A DNA stretch of 64,000 nt, from contig NZ_CP040871.1 of assembly GCF_006337105.1 (NCBI RefSeq), positions 682,001 to 746,000 of the forward strand. Reading direction: 5' to 3'. Below the pieces are notes generated by a model, which searched no databases, was not told the DNA's origin, and saw only the letters and a program-made list of their open reading frames with translations. Position 1 is the stretch's first letter. Each line of letters opens with the position of its first letter. Below, in pieces: positions 38,703-47,722 of the stretch. This DNA comes from Thermomonas aquatica (GTDB lineage Bacteria; Pseudomonadota; Gammaproteobacteria; Xanthomonadales; Xanthomonadaceae). A program made the position numbers and the translations under genes.

Positions 38703-38729
38703 ATGGGGTTGTCCCGCGCAGGATGCAAG
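38703..38729 (-). promoter_or_regulatory. Sigma-32-like heat-shock promoter of lon
   Basis: Minus-strand CTTGCA (plus 38724-38729) is followed after 15 nt by CCCCAT (plus 38703-38708). This matches the sigma-32 consensus CTTGAA-N13-17-CCCCAT with one mismatch. It lies about 50 nt upstream of the lon ATG. lon is a heat-shock gene in many gammaproteobacteria. Confidence 0.6.
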
Positions 38730-38774
38730 CGGCGTCGCAAGCTGGCCGTGAAATACGGCATTCCTCCAACGGAA

Positions 38775-38794
38775 AGGCCGCCTTGCGGCGGCCT
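38775..38794 (-). terminator. Hairpin after clpX
   Basis: A perfect 8-bp stem AGGCCGCC with loop TTGC, 20 nt after the clpX stop on the minus strand, followed by a weak TTT. It lies between the clpX end and the lon promoter, separating the two transcription units. Confidence 0.6.
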
Positions 38795-38814
38795 CTCGGG
38801 ATGTTCGGACGGGC

Positions 38815-40125
38815 TCAGTCGGCCGAGGCGACCTTCGGCAGCGGCGGTTCCGCGGCATTGTCGAAACCGGCGCTCTTGTAGACCAGATAAGGCTCCGACT
38901 TGTGCTCGATCACCGATTCGTCGACCACCACCTTGCTGACGTTCTCCAGCGACGGCAGGTCGTACATGGTGTCCAGCAGCACCGATTCGACGATGGTGCG
39001 CAGGCCGCGCGCGCCGGTCTTGCGCTTGAGCGCCTTCTTGGCGATGGCGGCCAGCGCGTCCGGGCGGATCTCCAGCTCCACGCCCTCCATGTCGAACAGC
39101 TTCCTGAACTGCTTGGTGATCGCGTTCTTCGGCTCGGTCAGGATCTTGACCAGCGCGGCCTCGTCCAGCTCCTCCAGGGTCGCGACCACCGGCAGGCGGC
39201 CGACGAATTCCGGGATCAGGCCGTACTTGATCAGGTCCTCGGGCTCGACGTTGGCCAGCACCTGGCCGATGTCGGCCTTGCGCTCGGCGCTCTTCACCTT
39301 GGCGCCGAAGCCGATCCCGCCGGATTCCGTGCTGCGCTGCTGGATCACCTTGTCCAGCCCGGCGAACGCGCCGCCGACGATGAACAGGATGTTGCGGGTG
39401 TCGACCTGCAGGAATTCCTGCTGCGGATGCTTGCGCCCGCCCTGCGGCGGCACGCTGGCGACGGAGCCCTCGATCAGCTTCAGCAGCGCCTGCTGCACGC
39501 CTTCGCCGGAGACGTCGCGGGTGATCGACGGGTTCTCGCTCTTGCGCGAGATCTTGTCGATCTCGTCGATGTAGACGATGCCCTGCTGCGCCTTGTCGAC
39601 GTCGTAGTCGCACTTCTGCAGCAGCTTCTGGATGATGTTCTCCACGTCCTCGCCGACGTAGCCGGCTTCGGTCAGCGTGGTCGCATCGGCCATGGTGAAC
39701 GGCACGTTGAGCATGCGCGCCAGCGTTTCCGCCAGCAGGGTCTTGCCCGAGCCGGTCGGGCCGACCAGCAGGATATTGGACTTGGCGAGCTCGACGTCGT
39801 CCGACTTCTGCCGGCTCTCGATCCGCTTGTAGTGGTTGTACACGGCGACCGCGAGGGTCTTCTTCGCGCGCTGCTGGCCGATCACGTACTGGTCGAGCAC
39901 GTCGAGGATCTCGCGCGGCTTCGGCAGCGAGCTGCGCGTGGACTGCGCCTTTTCCTCCAGCTCCTCGCGGATGATGTCGTTGCACAGCTCGACGCATTCG
40001 TCGCAGATGAACACGCTGGGACCCGCGATCAGCTTGCGTACCTCGTGCTGGCTCTTCCCGCAGAAGGAGCAGTACAGGATCTTGGTGCTGTCGCCGGTGG
40101 TACGTCCCTGACGGTCTTCGCTCAT
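38815..40125 (-). CDS. clpX: ATP-dependent Clp protease ATP-binding subunit ClpX
   Basis: A 436-residue AAA+ unfoldase that feeds ClpP. The N-terminal zinc-binding domain has Cys19/Cys22 and Cys41/Cys44 ([12 protein letters not shown]). Walker A is [12 protein letters not shown], Walker B is [11 protein letters not shown], and the ClpP-docking IGF loop is in GIGFGAKV. The C-terminus [20 protein letters not shown] is typical. ATG start. It is 140 nt after clpP, with a promoter of its own in that gap. Confidence 0.97.
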   Translation of the reverse strand: MSEDRQGRTTGDSTKILYCSFCGKSQHEVRKLIAGPSVFICDECVELCNDIIREELEEKAQSTRSSLPKPREILDVLDQYVIGQQRAKKTLAVAVYNHYKRIESRQKSDDVELAKSNILLVGPTGSGKTLLAETLARMLNVPFTMADATTLTEAGYVGEDVENIIQKLLQKCDYDVDKAQQGIVYIDEIDKISRKSENPSITRDVSGEGVQQALLKLIEGSVASVPPQGGRKHPQQEFLQVDTRNILFIVGGAFAGLDKVIQQRSTESGGIGFGAKVKSAERKADIGQVLANVEPEDLIKYGLIPEFVGRLPVVATLEELDEAALVKILTEPKNAITKQFRKLFDMEGVELEIRPDALAAIAKKALKRKTGARGLRTIVESVLLDTMYDLPSLENVSKVVVDESVIEHKSEPYLVYKSAGFDNAAEPPLPKVASAD

Positions 40126-40162
40126 TCGTTGCTCACTCGCCGCGCTTCACGGCTTCGGCCCG

Positions 40163-40191
40163 AGAATACCATACGCCCCCGCCGGGCCAAG
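40163..40191 (-). promoter_or_regulatory. Sigma-70-type promoter between clpP and clpX
   Basis: Minus-strand CTTGGC (plus 40186-40191) and TATTCT (plus 40163-40168) with a 17-nt spacer, about 38 nt upstream of the clpX ATG. It would let clpX be expressed independently of clpP. Confidence 0.45.
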
Positions 40192-40232
40192 CGGGGCCGG
40201 AAATCACGTGAAACCGCTTCAGGACGCGGGCT

Positions 40233-40254
40233 GCGGGCCGTGGATCCGGCCCGC
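40233..40254 (-). terminator. GC-rich hairpin after clpP
   Basis: A perfect 8-bp stem GCGGGCCG with loop TGGATC, starting 12 nt after the clpP stop. There is no T tract, so it may protect the clpP mRNA 3' end or attenuate read-through to clpX. Confidence 0.4.
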
Positions 40255-40265
40255 ATGGAGCGCAT

Positions 40266-40892
40266 TCAGCCGGCCTGGATCGACTCGTCAGGACGGCGCA
40301 CCAGCACTTCGTCCACCAGCCCGTAGTCGCGGGCGGCTTCGGCGCTCTTGAAGTTGTCGCGCTCGGTATCGCGGGCGATCACGTCCAGCGACTGACCGGT
40401 GTGGTTGGCCAGCACCTCGTTGAGGCGCTGGCGCAGGGTGAGGATCTCGCGCGCCTGGATCTCGATGTCGGTGGCCTGGCCCTGCGAGCCGCCGGACGGC
40501 TGGTGGATCATCACGCGCGCGTTCGGCAGCGCGTAACGCTTGCCCTTGGCGCCGGCGGCGAGCAACAGCGCACCCATGCTGCAGGCCTGGCCGACGCAGA
40601 TCGTGCTCACGTCCGGCTTGATGTACTGCATGGTGTCGTAGATCGCCATGCCGGCGGTGACCACGCCGCCGGGCGAGTTGATGTACAGGCTGATGTCCTT
40701 CTCGGGGTTCTCGGCCTCGAGGAACAGCAGCTGCGCCACGATCACGTTGGCGACGTGGTCGTCCACGCCGCCGACCAGGAAGATCACCCGCTCCTTCAAC
40801 AAGCGCGAATAGATGTCGTACGCGCGCTCGCCGCGGCTGGTCTGTTCGACCACCATCGGCACGAGGTTCAGGGCTTTGGTCAGGTGATCCAT
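40266..40892 (-). CDS. clpP: ATP-dependent Clp protease proteolytic subunit ClpP
   Basis: A 208-residue serine peptidase that forms the double-heptamer chamber. The triad is Ser105 ([11 protein letters not shown]), His130 (MIHQPSGG) and Asp179 (DTERDNF), with LYINSPGG for substrate binding. ATG start at [23 protein letters not shown], with a short propeptide before the mature protein. It lies 28 nt after tig and forms a tig-clpP unit. Confidence 0.97.
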   Translation of the reverse strand: MDHLTKALNLVPMVVEQTSRGERAYDIYSRLLKERVIFLVGGVDDHVANVIVAQLLFLEAENPEKDISLYINSPGGVVTAGMAIYDTMQYIKPDVSTICVGQACSMGALLLAAGAKGKRYALPNARVMIHQPSGGSQGQATDIEIQAREILTLRQRLNEVLANHTGQSLDVIARDTERDNFKSAEAARDYGLVDEVLVRRPDESIQAG

Positions 40893-40920
40893 GGTTTCTC
40901 GCTAGGTTGTAGGGTACGGC

Positions 40921-42213
40921 TTACTGGCCGATCGCTTCCTGGAAGCCGATCGCCTGGTCCGTGTGCTGGGCGCGCTCGGCGATCCAGTCGATCACCTGCT
41001 CTTCCATCACCCGCGACTGCAGGCCCTGCATGAGTTGGGGGTCGTTGCGGTAGAGATCAATGACCTGCTGCGGCTGCTCGTAGGTGGAGGCGATCAGCTG
41101 CATGGTTTCGTTCAGTCGCGCCTGCTCCAGGCGCAGCTGGTTGCGGCGGGCGACTTCGCCCACCAGCAGGGCGACCAGCACGCGCTTGCGCGCGGCGTCC
41201 ATGTAGGCCTCGGCACCGGCCTGCACCTGCTGGCCCTGGCGGCGGGCCTGCTCGGTGGCGTTGGCCAGCAGCGCGCGCGCCTCGTTCTCGACCAGGCGCG
41301 GCGGCAGTTCCACGTCCTGGTAGGCGGCGACCAGCTTCTCGCCGACTTCGCGGCGCAGGCGGTTCATCAGCGCGCCCTTGAGCTCGCGCTCCAGGTTGCT
41401 GCGGATCTCGGCCTTGAACTGTTCGGCATCGCCGCTCTTCACGCCGAAGCTGCGGATGAACGCGGCATCGACTTCCGGCAGCACCTGTTCGGCCACGTCG
41501 ACCAGCTTGAAGGTCGAGGTCACGGTCTTGCCGGCGAACTGCGGCATGTGCCAGTCGCCCGGCAGGGTCACGTCGATGGTCTTTTCCTCGCCCGGCTGCA
41601 TGCCGGCGATGGCCTGCTCGACTTCCGGATACATCGCGCCCGAGCCGAGCACGGTGCTGGTCTTTTCCGCGCCCTCGGGCGGCATGCGCTGGCCGTCGAT
41701 GACGCTGTAGGTCTCGAGGTTGGCCAGGTCGCCGGCCTTGGCGGCGCGGGTGACCTTGCTCCAGCTGGCGCGCTGCTGCTGCAGGTTGCCGAGCATGCGC
41801 TCGATGTCGGCGTCGGAGACTTCCGAGGTGTGGCGCACGACTTCCAGCTTGGTCATGTCGAGGTCGCCGAACTCCGGGATCAGCTCGACCGAGGCGACGT
41901 ACTTCAGCTCGCCCTCGCCGGCCTCGTCGGCCTGGCTGATCTGCGGGGCGCCGGCCACGCGCAGCTCGTTCTCGCGCACGGCCTGGTCCATGCCCTGGCG
42001 CAGCAGGCCGTCGAGGATCTCGGCGCGCACCTGGCCGCCGAAACGCTGCTCGACCACCGAGGTCGGCACCTTGCCCGGGCGGAAGCCCTTGATGCGGACG
42101 GTGCGCGCGATTTCGCGCAGGCGGCCGCCAACCTGGCTGTCGACGTCCCCGGCCGGCAGGCTGAGGGTGACGCGGCGTTCGAGGTTACCGGTGGATTCGA
42201 CCTGGACTTGCAT
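40921..42213 (-). CDS. tig: Trigger factor
   Basis: A 430-residue ribosome-bound chaperone. The N-terminal ribosome-binding signature is GFRPGKVP within [21 protein letters not shown]. The central FKBP-like domain and the C-terminal helical arms ([48 protein letters not shown]) follow. ATG start with AGGAG 9 nt upstream, downstream of a hairpin in the leader. First gene of tig-clpP-clpX-lon-hupB-ppiD, the same order as E. coli. Confidence 0.96.
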   Translation of the reverse strand: MQVQVESTGNLERRVTLSLPAGDVDSQVGGRLREIARTVRIKGFRPGKVPTSVVEQRFGGQVRAEILDGLLRQGMDQAVRENELRVAGAPQISQADEAGEGELKYVASVELIPEFGDLDMTKLEVVRHTSEVSDADIERMLGNLQQQRASWSKVTRAAKAGDLANLETYSVIDGQRMPPEGAEKTSTVLGSGAMYPEVEQAIAGMQPGEEKTIDVTLPGDWHMPQFAGKTVTSTFKLVDVAEQVLPEVDAAFIRSFGVKSGDAEQFKAEIRSNLERELKGALMNRLRREVGEKLVAAYQDVELPPRLVENEARALLANATEQARRQGQQVQAGAEAYMDAARKRVLVALLVGEVARRNQLRLEQARLNETMQLIASTYEQPQQVIDLYRNDPQLMQGLQSRVMEEQVIDWIAERAQHTDQAIGFQEAIGQ

Positions 42214-42231
42214 GATGCGATGACTCCTGGG

Positions 42232-42250
42232 CGGGTTCGGCGCGAACCCG
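42232..42250 (-). promoter_or_regulatory. Perfect 8-bp hairpin in the tig leader
   Basis: CGGGTTCG-GCG-CGAACCCG forms a perfect stem whose 3' end on the minus strand is a few bases upstream of the AGGAG ribosome-binding site of tig. It may affect ribosome access. The surrounding 42251-42474 is a 224-nt spacer with no gene that I can support. Confidence 0.35.
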
Positions 42251-42476
42251 GTGCGCGATTGGGTTGAAGGTGCACGGGAAGCCCCGCGCGGAACGCGATA
42301 GTTTCGCCGATGCCGGGCCTGCTGTCACGACCCGTCGAACCGGGCCCGAAAAGCCGGCGCCCGGCGCGGGGCCGGGCATCCCGGAACCCGGCGGGCCGCC
42401 ATGGGCGAACCGGGATCCCGGGCGGCGCAGCTGCGGGCAGGCGAACCCAGGCTCGAACCCGCGCCGAACGCCCAAA

Positions 42477-42505
42477 AGAAAACGCCCGGCGTAGGAGCCG
42501 GGCGT
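42477..42505 (-). terminator. Terminator hairpin after the tRNA cluster
   Basis: Stem CGCCCGGC/GCCGGGCG around the loop GTAGGA, followed on the minus strand by TTTTC. It lies 11 nt after tRNA-Lys and so ends the Pro-Arg-His-Lys tRNA operon. Confidence 0.75.
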
Positions 42506-42514
42506 CTCGGGACT

Positions 42515-42590
42515 TGGTGGGCCGTCAAGGATTCGAACCTTGGACCTATTGATTAAGAGTCAACTGCTCTACCAACTGAGCTAACGGCCC
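42515..42590 (-). tRNA. tRNA-Lys(CTT)
   Basis: A 76-nt tRNA on the minus strand, acceptor GGGCCGT/ACGGCCC, anticodon loop CTCTTAA in the stem GTTGA/TCAAT giving CTT, T-arm AGGTTCGAATCCT and encoded ACCA. Confidence 0.95.
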
Positions 42591-42660
42591 GAGAAGAAAC
42601 ATTTTATAGCAACCGCCCGCATGCATGCAACGATGAGGCCGTCGCGCACCTGCACAAATT

Positions 42661-42738
<78 letters not shown>

Positions 42739-42760
42739 AAAGTTGTCTTGCCACCGCAAT

Positions 42761-42837
42761 TGGCGCGCCCGGCAGGAATCGAACCTGCAACCGCCGGCTT
42801 AGAAGGCCGGTGCTCTATCCGGTTGAGCTACGGACGC
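42761..42837 (-). tRNA. tRNA-Arg(TCT)
   Basis: A 77-nt tRNA on the minus strand, anticodon loop CTTCTAA in the stem CCGGC/GCCGG giving TCT, reading AGA and AGG. T-arm AGGTTCGATTCCT and encoded GCCA. The Arg-His order resembles argX-hisR of E. coli. Confidence 0.95.
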
Positions 42838-42903
42838 CCGAGCCGGAATTGTCGCATCGCCGCTTCGCAACCGCATGTCCGCTTGCGCGAACCCGCATCG
42901 GAG

Positions 42904-42980
42904 TGGTCGGGGTAGAGGGATTCGAACCCCCGACATCCTGCTCCCAAAGCAGGCGCGCTACCAGACTGCGCTATACCCCG
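42904..42980 (-). tRNA. tRNA-Pro(TGG)
   Basis: A 77-nt tRNA on the minus strand, starting CGGGGTA with the usual C1, anticodon loop TTTGGGA in the stem CCTGC/GCAGG giving TGG, T-arm GGGTTCGAATCCC and encoded ACCA. It is the first of the four minus-strand tRNAs. Confidence 0.96.
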
Positions 42981-43103
42981 CCGACGGAACCGATACCGCA
43001 TTCTGCGTTTGCAGGCCTCCGCGACGCGCCAGCGTCACGAAAGGCCGCGCATTGTCCGGCCGCGCGGCCCGCATGTCAACGCGAGTCCGCGCCAGCAGGC
43101 GGC

Positions 43104-43109
43104 TACAAT
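43104..43109 (+). promoter_or_regulatory. -10 element for tRNA-Leu(TAG)
   Basis: TACAAT 8 nt upstream of the mature tRNA start, followed by a GC-rich discriminator (GCCGGCGC). No convincing -35 box was found at the ideal distance. The GC-rich discriminator suggests stringent control. Confidence 0.45.
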
Positions 43110-43117
43110 GCCGGCGC

Positions 43118-43202
43118 GCGAAAGTGGCGGAATTGGTAGACGCCCTGGATTTAGGTTCCAGTGCCGCAAGGCGTAGGGGTTCGAGTCCCCTCTTTCGCAC
43201 CA
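43118..43202 (+). tRNA. tRNA-Leu(TAG)
   Basis: An 85-nt class II tRNA on the plus strand with acceptor GCGAAAG/CTTTCGC, long variable arm, anticodon loop TTTAGGT in the stem CTGGA/TCCAG giving TAG, reading CUN codons. T-arm GGTTCGAGTCCC and encoded ACCA. It faces away from the other four tRNAs. Confidence 0.96.
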
Positions 43203-43318
43203 GCTTCGGAAGCGCCGGCGGCATGCCGGAGACCGGCCTTGAAGCCGGCGCGGGCGTCGCCATCTCACGGTATGCTCCCCCGCAAGCGGCAACCGCCGCA
43301 TTCCACAGGACTCTCGCC

Positions 43319-44089
43319 ATGATGCGCAGCGGCAATCCCGCACTGAAGGAAAGCACCTTCCTCGACCTCGGCTCCGGCACCCTAGTGCAGGGCGATGCCG
43401 GGGCGATGACCCTGAACGGCACCGTCAACAAGACTGCGATGCTGCTGGTGCTGACCCTGGCTGGCGCGCTGTTCACCTGGTCGCAGTTCTCCGCCGCGCT
43501 GGCCGCCGGCAACCCGGGCGCGGTGATGCCCTATGTCTGGGGCGGCGCGATCGGCGGCTTCATCGTCGCCCTGGTCACGGTATTCAAGAAACAGTGGTCG
43601 CCGTTCACCGCGCCGTTGTACGCCGTGCTGGAAGGCCTGTTCCTGGGCGCGGTGTCGGCGATGTTCGAACTGCGCTTCCCGGGCATCGTGATCCAGGCCG
43701 TGGGCCTGACCTTCGGCACCCTGGCGGCGTTGCTGCTGGCCTACCGCAGCGGCCTGATCAAGGCCACCGAGAACTTCAAGCTCGGCGTGGTCGCCGCCAC
43801 CGGCGGCATCGCCCTGCTGTACCTGGTGCAGATCGGCCTGCAACTGTTCGGCTTCAAGGGCATGGGCTTCATCCACGACAGCAGCCTGCTCGGCATCGCC
43901 TTCTCCGGCTTCGTGGTGGTGATCGCCGCGCTGAACCTGGTGCTGGATTTCGACTTCATCGAGCACGGCGTCGAGCAGGGCGCGCCGAAGTACATGGAGT
44001 GGTACGCCGCGTTCGGCTTGCTGGTCACCCTGGTGTGGCTGTACCTCGAGATCCTGCGCCTGCTGAGCAAGTTGCAATCGCGCAACTAA
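43319..44089 (+). CDS. Bax inhibitor-1/YccA family membrane protein
   Basis: A 256-residue protein with about seven hydrophobic helices, the first near residue 35, and a short cytoplasmic N-terminus (MMRSGNPALKESTFLDLGSG). The BI-1 features APLYAVLEGLFLGAVS and DFDFIEHGVEQGAPKYMEWYAAFGLLVTLVWLYLEIL are present, including paired Asp residues of the proton/calcium site. The family is linked to membrane protein quality control (YccA binds FtsH in E. coli). ATG start with AGGA 9 nt upstream. Monocistronic, between tRNA-Leu and a terminator. Confidence 0.9.
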   Translation: MMRSGNPALKESTFLDLGSGTLVQGDAGAMTLNGTVNKTAMLLVLTLAGALFTWSQFSAALAAGNPGAVMPYVWGGAIGGFIVALVTVFKKQWSPFTAPLYAVLEGLFLGAVSAMFELRFPGIVIQAVGLTFGTLAALLLAYRSGLIKATENFKLGVVAATGGIALLYLVQIGLQLFGFKGMGFIHDSSLLGIAFSGFVVVIAALNLVLDFDFIEHGVEQGAPKYMEWYAAFGLLVTLVWLYLEILRLLSKLQSRN

Positions 44090-44110
44090 TAATTCCTATC
44101 CGATGCAACG

Positions 44111-44137
44111 AAAAAGGGCGCCGATGGCGCCCTTTTT
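44111..44137 (+). terminator. Bidirectional terminator between the BI-1 gene and isocitrate dehydrogenase
   Basis: A perfect 12-bp stem AAAAAGGGCGCC with loop GAT, carrying T5 on both strands. It lies 21 nt after the BI-1 stop and 21 nt before the convergent dehydrogenase stop. Confidence 0.9.
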
Positions 44138-44158
44138 CTTGGTGCCGCGAAGCCGGCC

Positions 44159-45166
44159 TTACAGGCGCGAAGCGATCGCCTGCGCGAACGACATGGTGTT
44201 GCCCTCGCCGCCCAGGTCCGGGGTCAGCGCATCCTTGGCCTCGAGGGTGCCGACGATCGCCGCGCGCAGGCGCTCGGCCTGCTGCGGCTGCGCCAGATGG
44301 TCGAGCATCTGCGCCGCGCCCAGCAGCAGCGCGCACGGATTGGCGATGCCCTTGCCGGCGATGTCCGGCGCGGAGCCGTGCACCGCCTCGAAGATCGCCG
44401 CCTCGGTGCCGATGTTGGCGCCCGGGGCCAGGCCCAGGCCGCCGACCAGGCCGGCGCAGAGGTCGGAGATGATGTCGCCGAACAGGTTGGTGGTGACGAT
44501 GATGTCGAACTGTTCCGGCTTCATCACCAGCTGCATGCAGGTGTTGTCGACGATCATCTCGTTGCACTGGATGTCCGGGTACTGCGCGGCCACTTCGCGC
44601 GCGGTCTTCAGGAACAGGCCCGAGGTCGACTTCAGGATGTTGGCCTTGTGCACCACGGTGACCTTCTTGCGGCCGGTCTTGCGGGCCAGGTCGAAGGCGT
44701 AGCGGACGATGCGCTCGGAGCCGCGGTGGGTGATCTTCTGCACCAGGGTCGCGGTCTCGCCGTCAGCGCTGACCTGCTGGCCTTCGCCGGAGTACGCGCC
44801 TTCGGTGTTCTCGCGCACGGTGATCAGGTCGACGCCGCTGGGGAAGCGCGACTTGGTGTTCGGGAACGACTTCGCCGGGCGCACGTTGGCGTACAGGTCG
44901 AAGCGCTTGCGCAGCTCGACGTTGATCGAGGAGAAGCCCTCGCCGACCGGCGTGGTCAGCGGCGACTTCAGCGCGATGCGGTTCTTGCGGATCGAATCCA
45001 TGGTCGCCTGCGGCAGCAGCTCGCCGTGCTTCTCCAGTGCGACCATGCCGGCGTCGGCGAACTCGTAGGAAAGGCCCAGCTGCATGGCATCGAGCACGTG
45101 CAGGGTGGCGTCCATGATTTCCGGGCCGATGCCGTCGCCGCGGATGACTGTGATTGTCGTCGTCAT
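44159..45166 (-). CDS. NAD-dependent isocitrate dehydrogenase (IDH/IPMDH family)
   Basis: A 335-residue beta-decarboxylating dehydrogenase of the compact, eukaryote-like NAD-IDH branch. It starts ITVIRGDGIGPEIMDATLHVLDA, has RENTEGAYSGEGQQV with the phosphorylation/substrate loop, THRGSERIVRYAFDLA, MIVDNTCMQLVMKPEQFD, TTNLFGDIISDL and AVHGSAPDIAGKGIANP. Alternatives are isopropylmalate or homoisocitrate dehydrogenase; the RENTEGAYSGEG pattern favours isocitrate. ATG start. It would be the TCA-cycle step that makes NADH. Confidence 0.85.
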   Translation of the reverse strand: MTTTITVIRGDGIGPEIMDATLHVLDAMQLGLSYEFADAGMVALEKHGELLPQATMDSIRKNRIALKSPLTTPVGEGFSSINVELRKRFDLYANVRPAKSFPNTKSRFPSGVDLITVRENTEGAYSGEGQQVSADGETATLVQKITHRGSERIVRYAFDLARKTGRKKVTVVHKANILKSTSGLFLKTAREVAAQYPDIQCNEMIVDNTCMQLVMKPEQFDIIVTTNLFGDIISDLCAGLVGGLGLAPGANIGTEAAIFEAVHGSAPDIAGKGIANPCALLLGAAQMLDHLAQPQQAERLRAAIVGTLEAKDALTPDLGGEGNTMSFAQAIASRL

Positions 45167-45272
45167 TCTTGTGTTTCCAGACAGGCGGAAACCGCGCAGA
45201 CACGCGGTTTCAGGGTGATAGGCAGCCTGCGATTATGACAGATGCCGTGCGCCGGCGTATGCCGGCGGGCAT

Positions 45273-45674
45273 TCAACCATGGTCGTGTACAGCGGGCGTT
45301 GCGGCTTCGCCCTGCTCCAGCTTGTCGAGGAAATCCACCGCGCGCCGCAGGTGCGGGATGACGATCGAACCACCGACGACGAGGCCGACCGAGAACGCCT
45401 CGAACATCTCCTCACGGTTGACGCCGGCCTCCTTGCACTGCGCCACGTGGTAGCTGATGCAGTCGTCGCAGCGCAGCACCATCGAGGCCGTGAGCCCGCA
45501 CAGTTCCTTGGTCTTCACGTCCAGCGCACCGGCCGCGTAGGTCTGGGTGTCCAGCGCGAAGAAGCGACGGATCACCTGGTTCGGCTCGGCCAGGATGCGT
45601 TCGTTCATGCGCTGGCGGAACGCGGTGAACTCGGCAACGCGGTCGCCGCTCGTGTCGGGATGCTCGCCGCTCAT
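45273..45674 (-). CDS. Carboxymuconolactone decarboxylase-like protein (AhpD-type)
   Basis: A 133-residue all-helical CMD-family protein with the AhpD-like redox CxxC in MVLRCDDCISYHVAQCKEAGVNREEM. AhpD-type proteins act as peroxidase reductases, and others of the family are decarboxylases. The CDDC-X-X-H/YH pattern favours the redox role. It starts 4 nt inside the preceding glutaredoxin gene (ATGA overlap), which fits a thiol-redox pair. Confidence 0.82.
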   Translation of the reverse strand: MSGEHPDTSGDRVAEFTAFRQRMNERILAEPNQVIRRFFALDTQTYAAGALDVKTKELCGLTASMVLRCDDCISYHVAQCKEAGVNREEMFEAFSVGLVVGGSIVIPHLRRAVDFLDKLEQGEAATPAVHDHG

Positions 45675-45967
45675 ACGCCTTCCCCCGCCAGCAACGGCTC
45701 CAGCTTGCCGGCGCGGTGCAGCGCCATCAGGTCGTCGTAGCCGCCGACATGGGTCTGCCCGATGAAGATCTGCGGCACGCTGGTGCGGCGGGTCTTCGCC
45801 ACCATCGCCTCGCGCGCGGCGGGGTCGGTGTCGATGCGCACCTCGGTCCAACCCAGGCCCTTGCTCTTCAGGAAGTTCTTGGCCATCACGCAATACGGGC
45901 AGATCGCGGTGCTGTAGAGGGTGATTTCGGGGGTGCTGGCGTCGCTCAAGGTGGTCTCCGGGAACAT
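45671..45967 (-). CDS. Glutaredoxin (Grx3/GrxC type)
   Basis: A 98-residue dithiol glutaredoxin with active site STAICPYCVMAKNFL, cis-Pro TSVPQIFIGQTHVGGYDDLMAL and the GSH-binding Gly-Gly. It reduces protein and low-molecular-weight disulphides with glutathione. ATG at MFPETTLSDAS, which leaves a short N-terminal extension before the fold. Divergent from bepA with 101 nt between starts. Confidence 0.92.
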   Translation of the reverse strand: MFPETTLSDASTPEITLYSTAICPYCVMAKNFLKSKGLGWTEVRIDTDPAAREAMVAKTRRTSVPQIFIGQTHVGGYDDLMALHRAGKLEPLLAGEGV

Positions 45968-46068
45968 GCGAGGATGGTGCGGGTCGAATATGCGGTCGGC
46001 GATGGCGATTTTCCACCCGCTCAACCGCCATTCACACCAATCCCGCGACAACACAGCATCCTGCCCGC

Positions 46069-47706
46069 ATGATCCCATCCCGCTTCCGTCGCCTGCGACC
46101 CGCCGCCCTCGCCTTCGCCCTGTGCTGCGCGGCGGCGGCTCCGGCGCAGGAATCGCGGTTGCCCGACATCGGCTCCTCCGCCGGCAGCGTGCTGTCGCCG
46201 GCCAAGCAGGCCGAATACGGCGCGATGACCCTGGCCCAGCTGCGCCACGAGGGCTACATCCTCGACGACCCCCTGCTGGACGGCTGGCTGCGCGACGTCG
46301 GCCTGCGCCTGGCCGCGGCCAGCGACAAGCCGCAGCAGAGCTTCACCTTCTTCATGCTGCGCGACCGCCAGATCAACGCCTTCGCCACCCTGGGCGGCTA
46401 TGTCGGCATGAATGCCGGGCTGGTGCTGGCCGCGGACCGCGAGGACGAAGTGGCCGGCGTGCTGGCCCATGAAATCTCCCACGTCACCCAGCAGCACGTG
46501 CTGCGCGGCGCGGAGCGGGCGCAGCGCGACAGCCTGCCGATCCTGCTGGCCACGCTGGGCGCGATCGTCGCCGCCCAGCAGGCCGGCGGCACCTCCGGCG
46601 GCGACGCCACCCAGGCCGCGGTGCTCGGTGGCCTCGGCCTGCTGCAGCAGCGGCAGATCGACTACACCCGCGACAACGAAGCCGAGGCCGACCGGATCGG
46701 CATCCGCACCCTGGCCAATGCCGGCTTCGACCCGGAAGCGATGGCGGATTTCTTCGAGACCCTGCAGTCGGTGGTGCGGATCAACCAGGGCGACGAGCGC
46801 AGCCGCACGCCCGGTTACCTGCAGACCCACCCGATCACCCTGACCCGCATCAGCGAGGCGCGCGAACGCGCCGCCAAGCTGGAGAAAAACGCCGCGCCGA
46901 CCGCCGGCAGCAGCATCGCCAGCAATCCGCTGCTGCCGGCCGGGTTGCGGATCCAGACCCAGGGCCCGCGCGGCCGCGGCGCGACCGGCGATTACGGCTG
47001 GGCGCGCGAGCGCCTGCGCGTGCTCAGCGCCAACACCCCGGCGCAGGCGGTGCGCGAATACCAGCAGATGGCGGCGAAGAAACCGCTGGACGATGCCCAG
47101 CGCTACGGCCTGGCCTATGCCCACCTGCGCGCCGGCGACGAGGCCGCCGCGCTGCAGGAACTCGCCCCGGTGCAGGCCGCGCACCCGGACAGCCTGTGGC
47201 TGCAGATCAGCCTCGGCGAGGCCGAGGCCAAGGCCGGCCGCATCGCCGAAGCCGACAAGCGCTTCGAAACCCTGCTGGCGCGGATGCCGACCCATCGCGC
47301 GTTGGCGCTCAGCTATGCGCAGGTGCTGGCCGAGCGCAACAGCAAGGCCAGCGGCGCGCGCGCGGTGGCGGTGCTGCGGCCGTTGCTGGCGACCACCGCC
47401 AACGACGCCCTGTTCCAGCAGACCTATGCCCGCGCCAACGAAATCGCCGGCGACGATGTCCGCGCCGGCGAAGCCTGGGCCGAAGCCGCCTACCTCGGCG
47501 GCCGCCCGGAACAGGCGCTGGTCCAGCTCAACAACCTGAAGAAGCGCGGGAACCTGGATTACTACGCGCGCAGCCGGATCGAGGCGCGGATCGCCGCGAT
47601 CACCCCGACCGTGCTGGAACTGCGCCGGCAGGGCGTGCGCGACGAGGATGCGACCGGACGCTGGCGCTTGGGCGTGCGCGCCGGCGAGCGTGCGGACGGA
47701 TGGTGA
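46069..47706 (+). CDS. bepA: M48 metalloprotease BepA-like, outer membrane biogenesis
   Basis: A 545-residue periplasmic protease/chaperone with a signal peptide (about residues 1-27), the M48 zinc motif HEISH (His134-His138), the third ligand in NEAEADRIG, and a C-terminal TPR-like repeat half (about residues 330-500) with repeated Ala/Leu patterns (AQRYGLAYAHLRAGDEAAAL). In E. coli BepA degrades stalled LptD and BamA. ATG start. It precedes phoB by 89 nt. Confidence 0.92.
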   Translation: MIPSRFRRLRPAALAFALCCAAAAPAQESRLPDIGSSAGSVLSPAKQAEYGAMTLAQLRHEGYILDDPLLDGWLRDVGLRLAAASDKPQQSFTFFMLRDRQINAFATLGGYVGMNAGLVLAADREDEVAGVLAHEISHVTQQHVLRGAERAQRDSLPILLATLGAIVAAQQAGGTSGGDATQAAVLGGLGLLQQRQIDYTRDNEAEADRIGIRTLANAGFDPEAMADFFETLQSVVRINQGDERSRTPGYLQTHPITLTRISEARERAAKLEKNAAPTAGSSIASNPLLPAGLRIQTQGPRGRGATGDYGWARERLRVLSANTPAQAVREYQQMAAKKPLDDAQRYGLAYAHLRAGDEAAALQELAPVQAAHPDSLWLQISLGEAEAKAGRIAEADKRFETLLARMPTHRALALSYAQVLAERNSKASGARAVAVLRPLLATTANDALFQQTYARANEIAGDDVRAGEAWAEAAYLGGRPEQALVQLNNLKKRGNLDYYARSRIEARIAAITPTVLELRRQGVRDEDATGRWRLGVRAGERADGW

Positions 47707-47722
47707 ACCCGCCGGGTGACAG

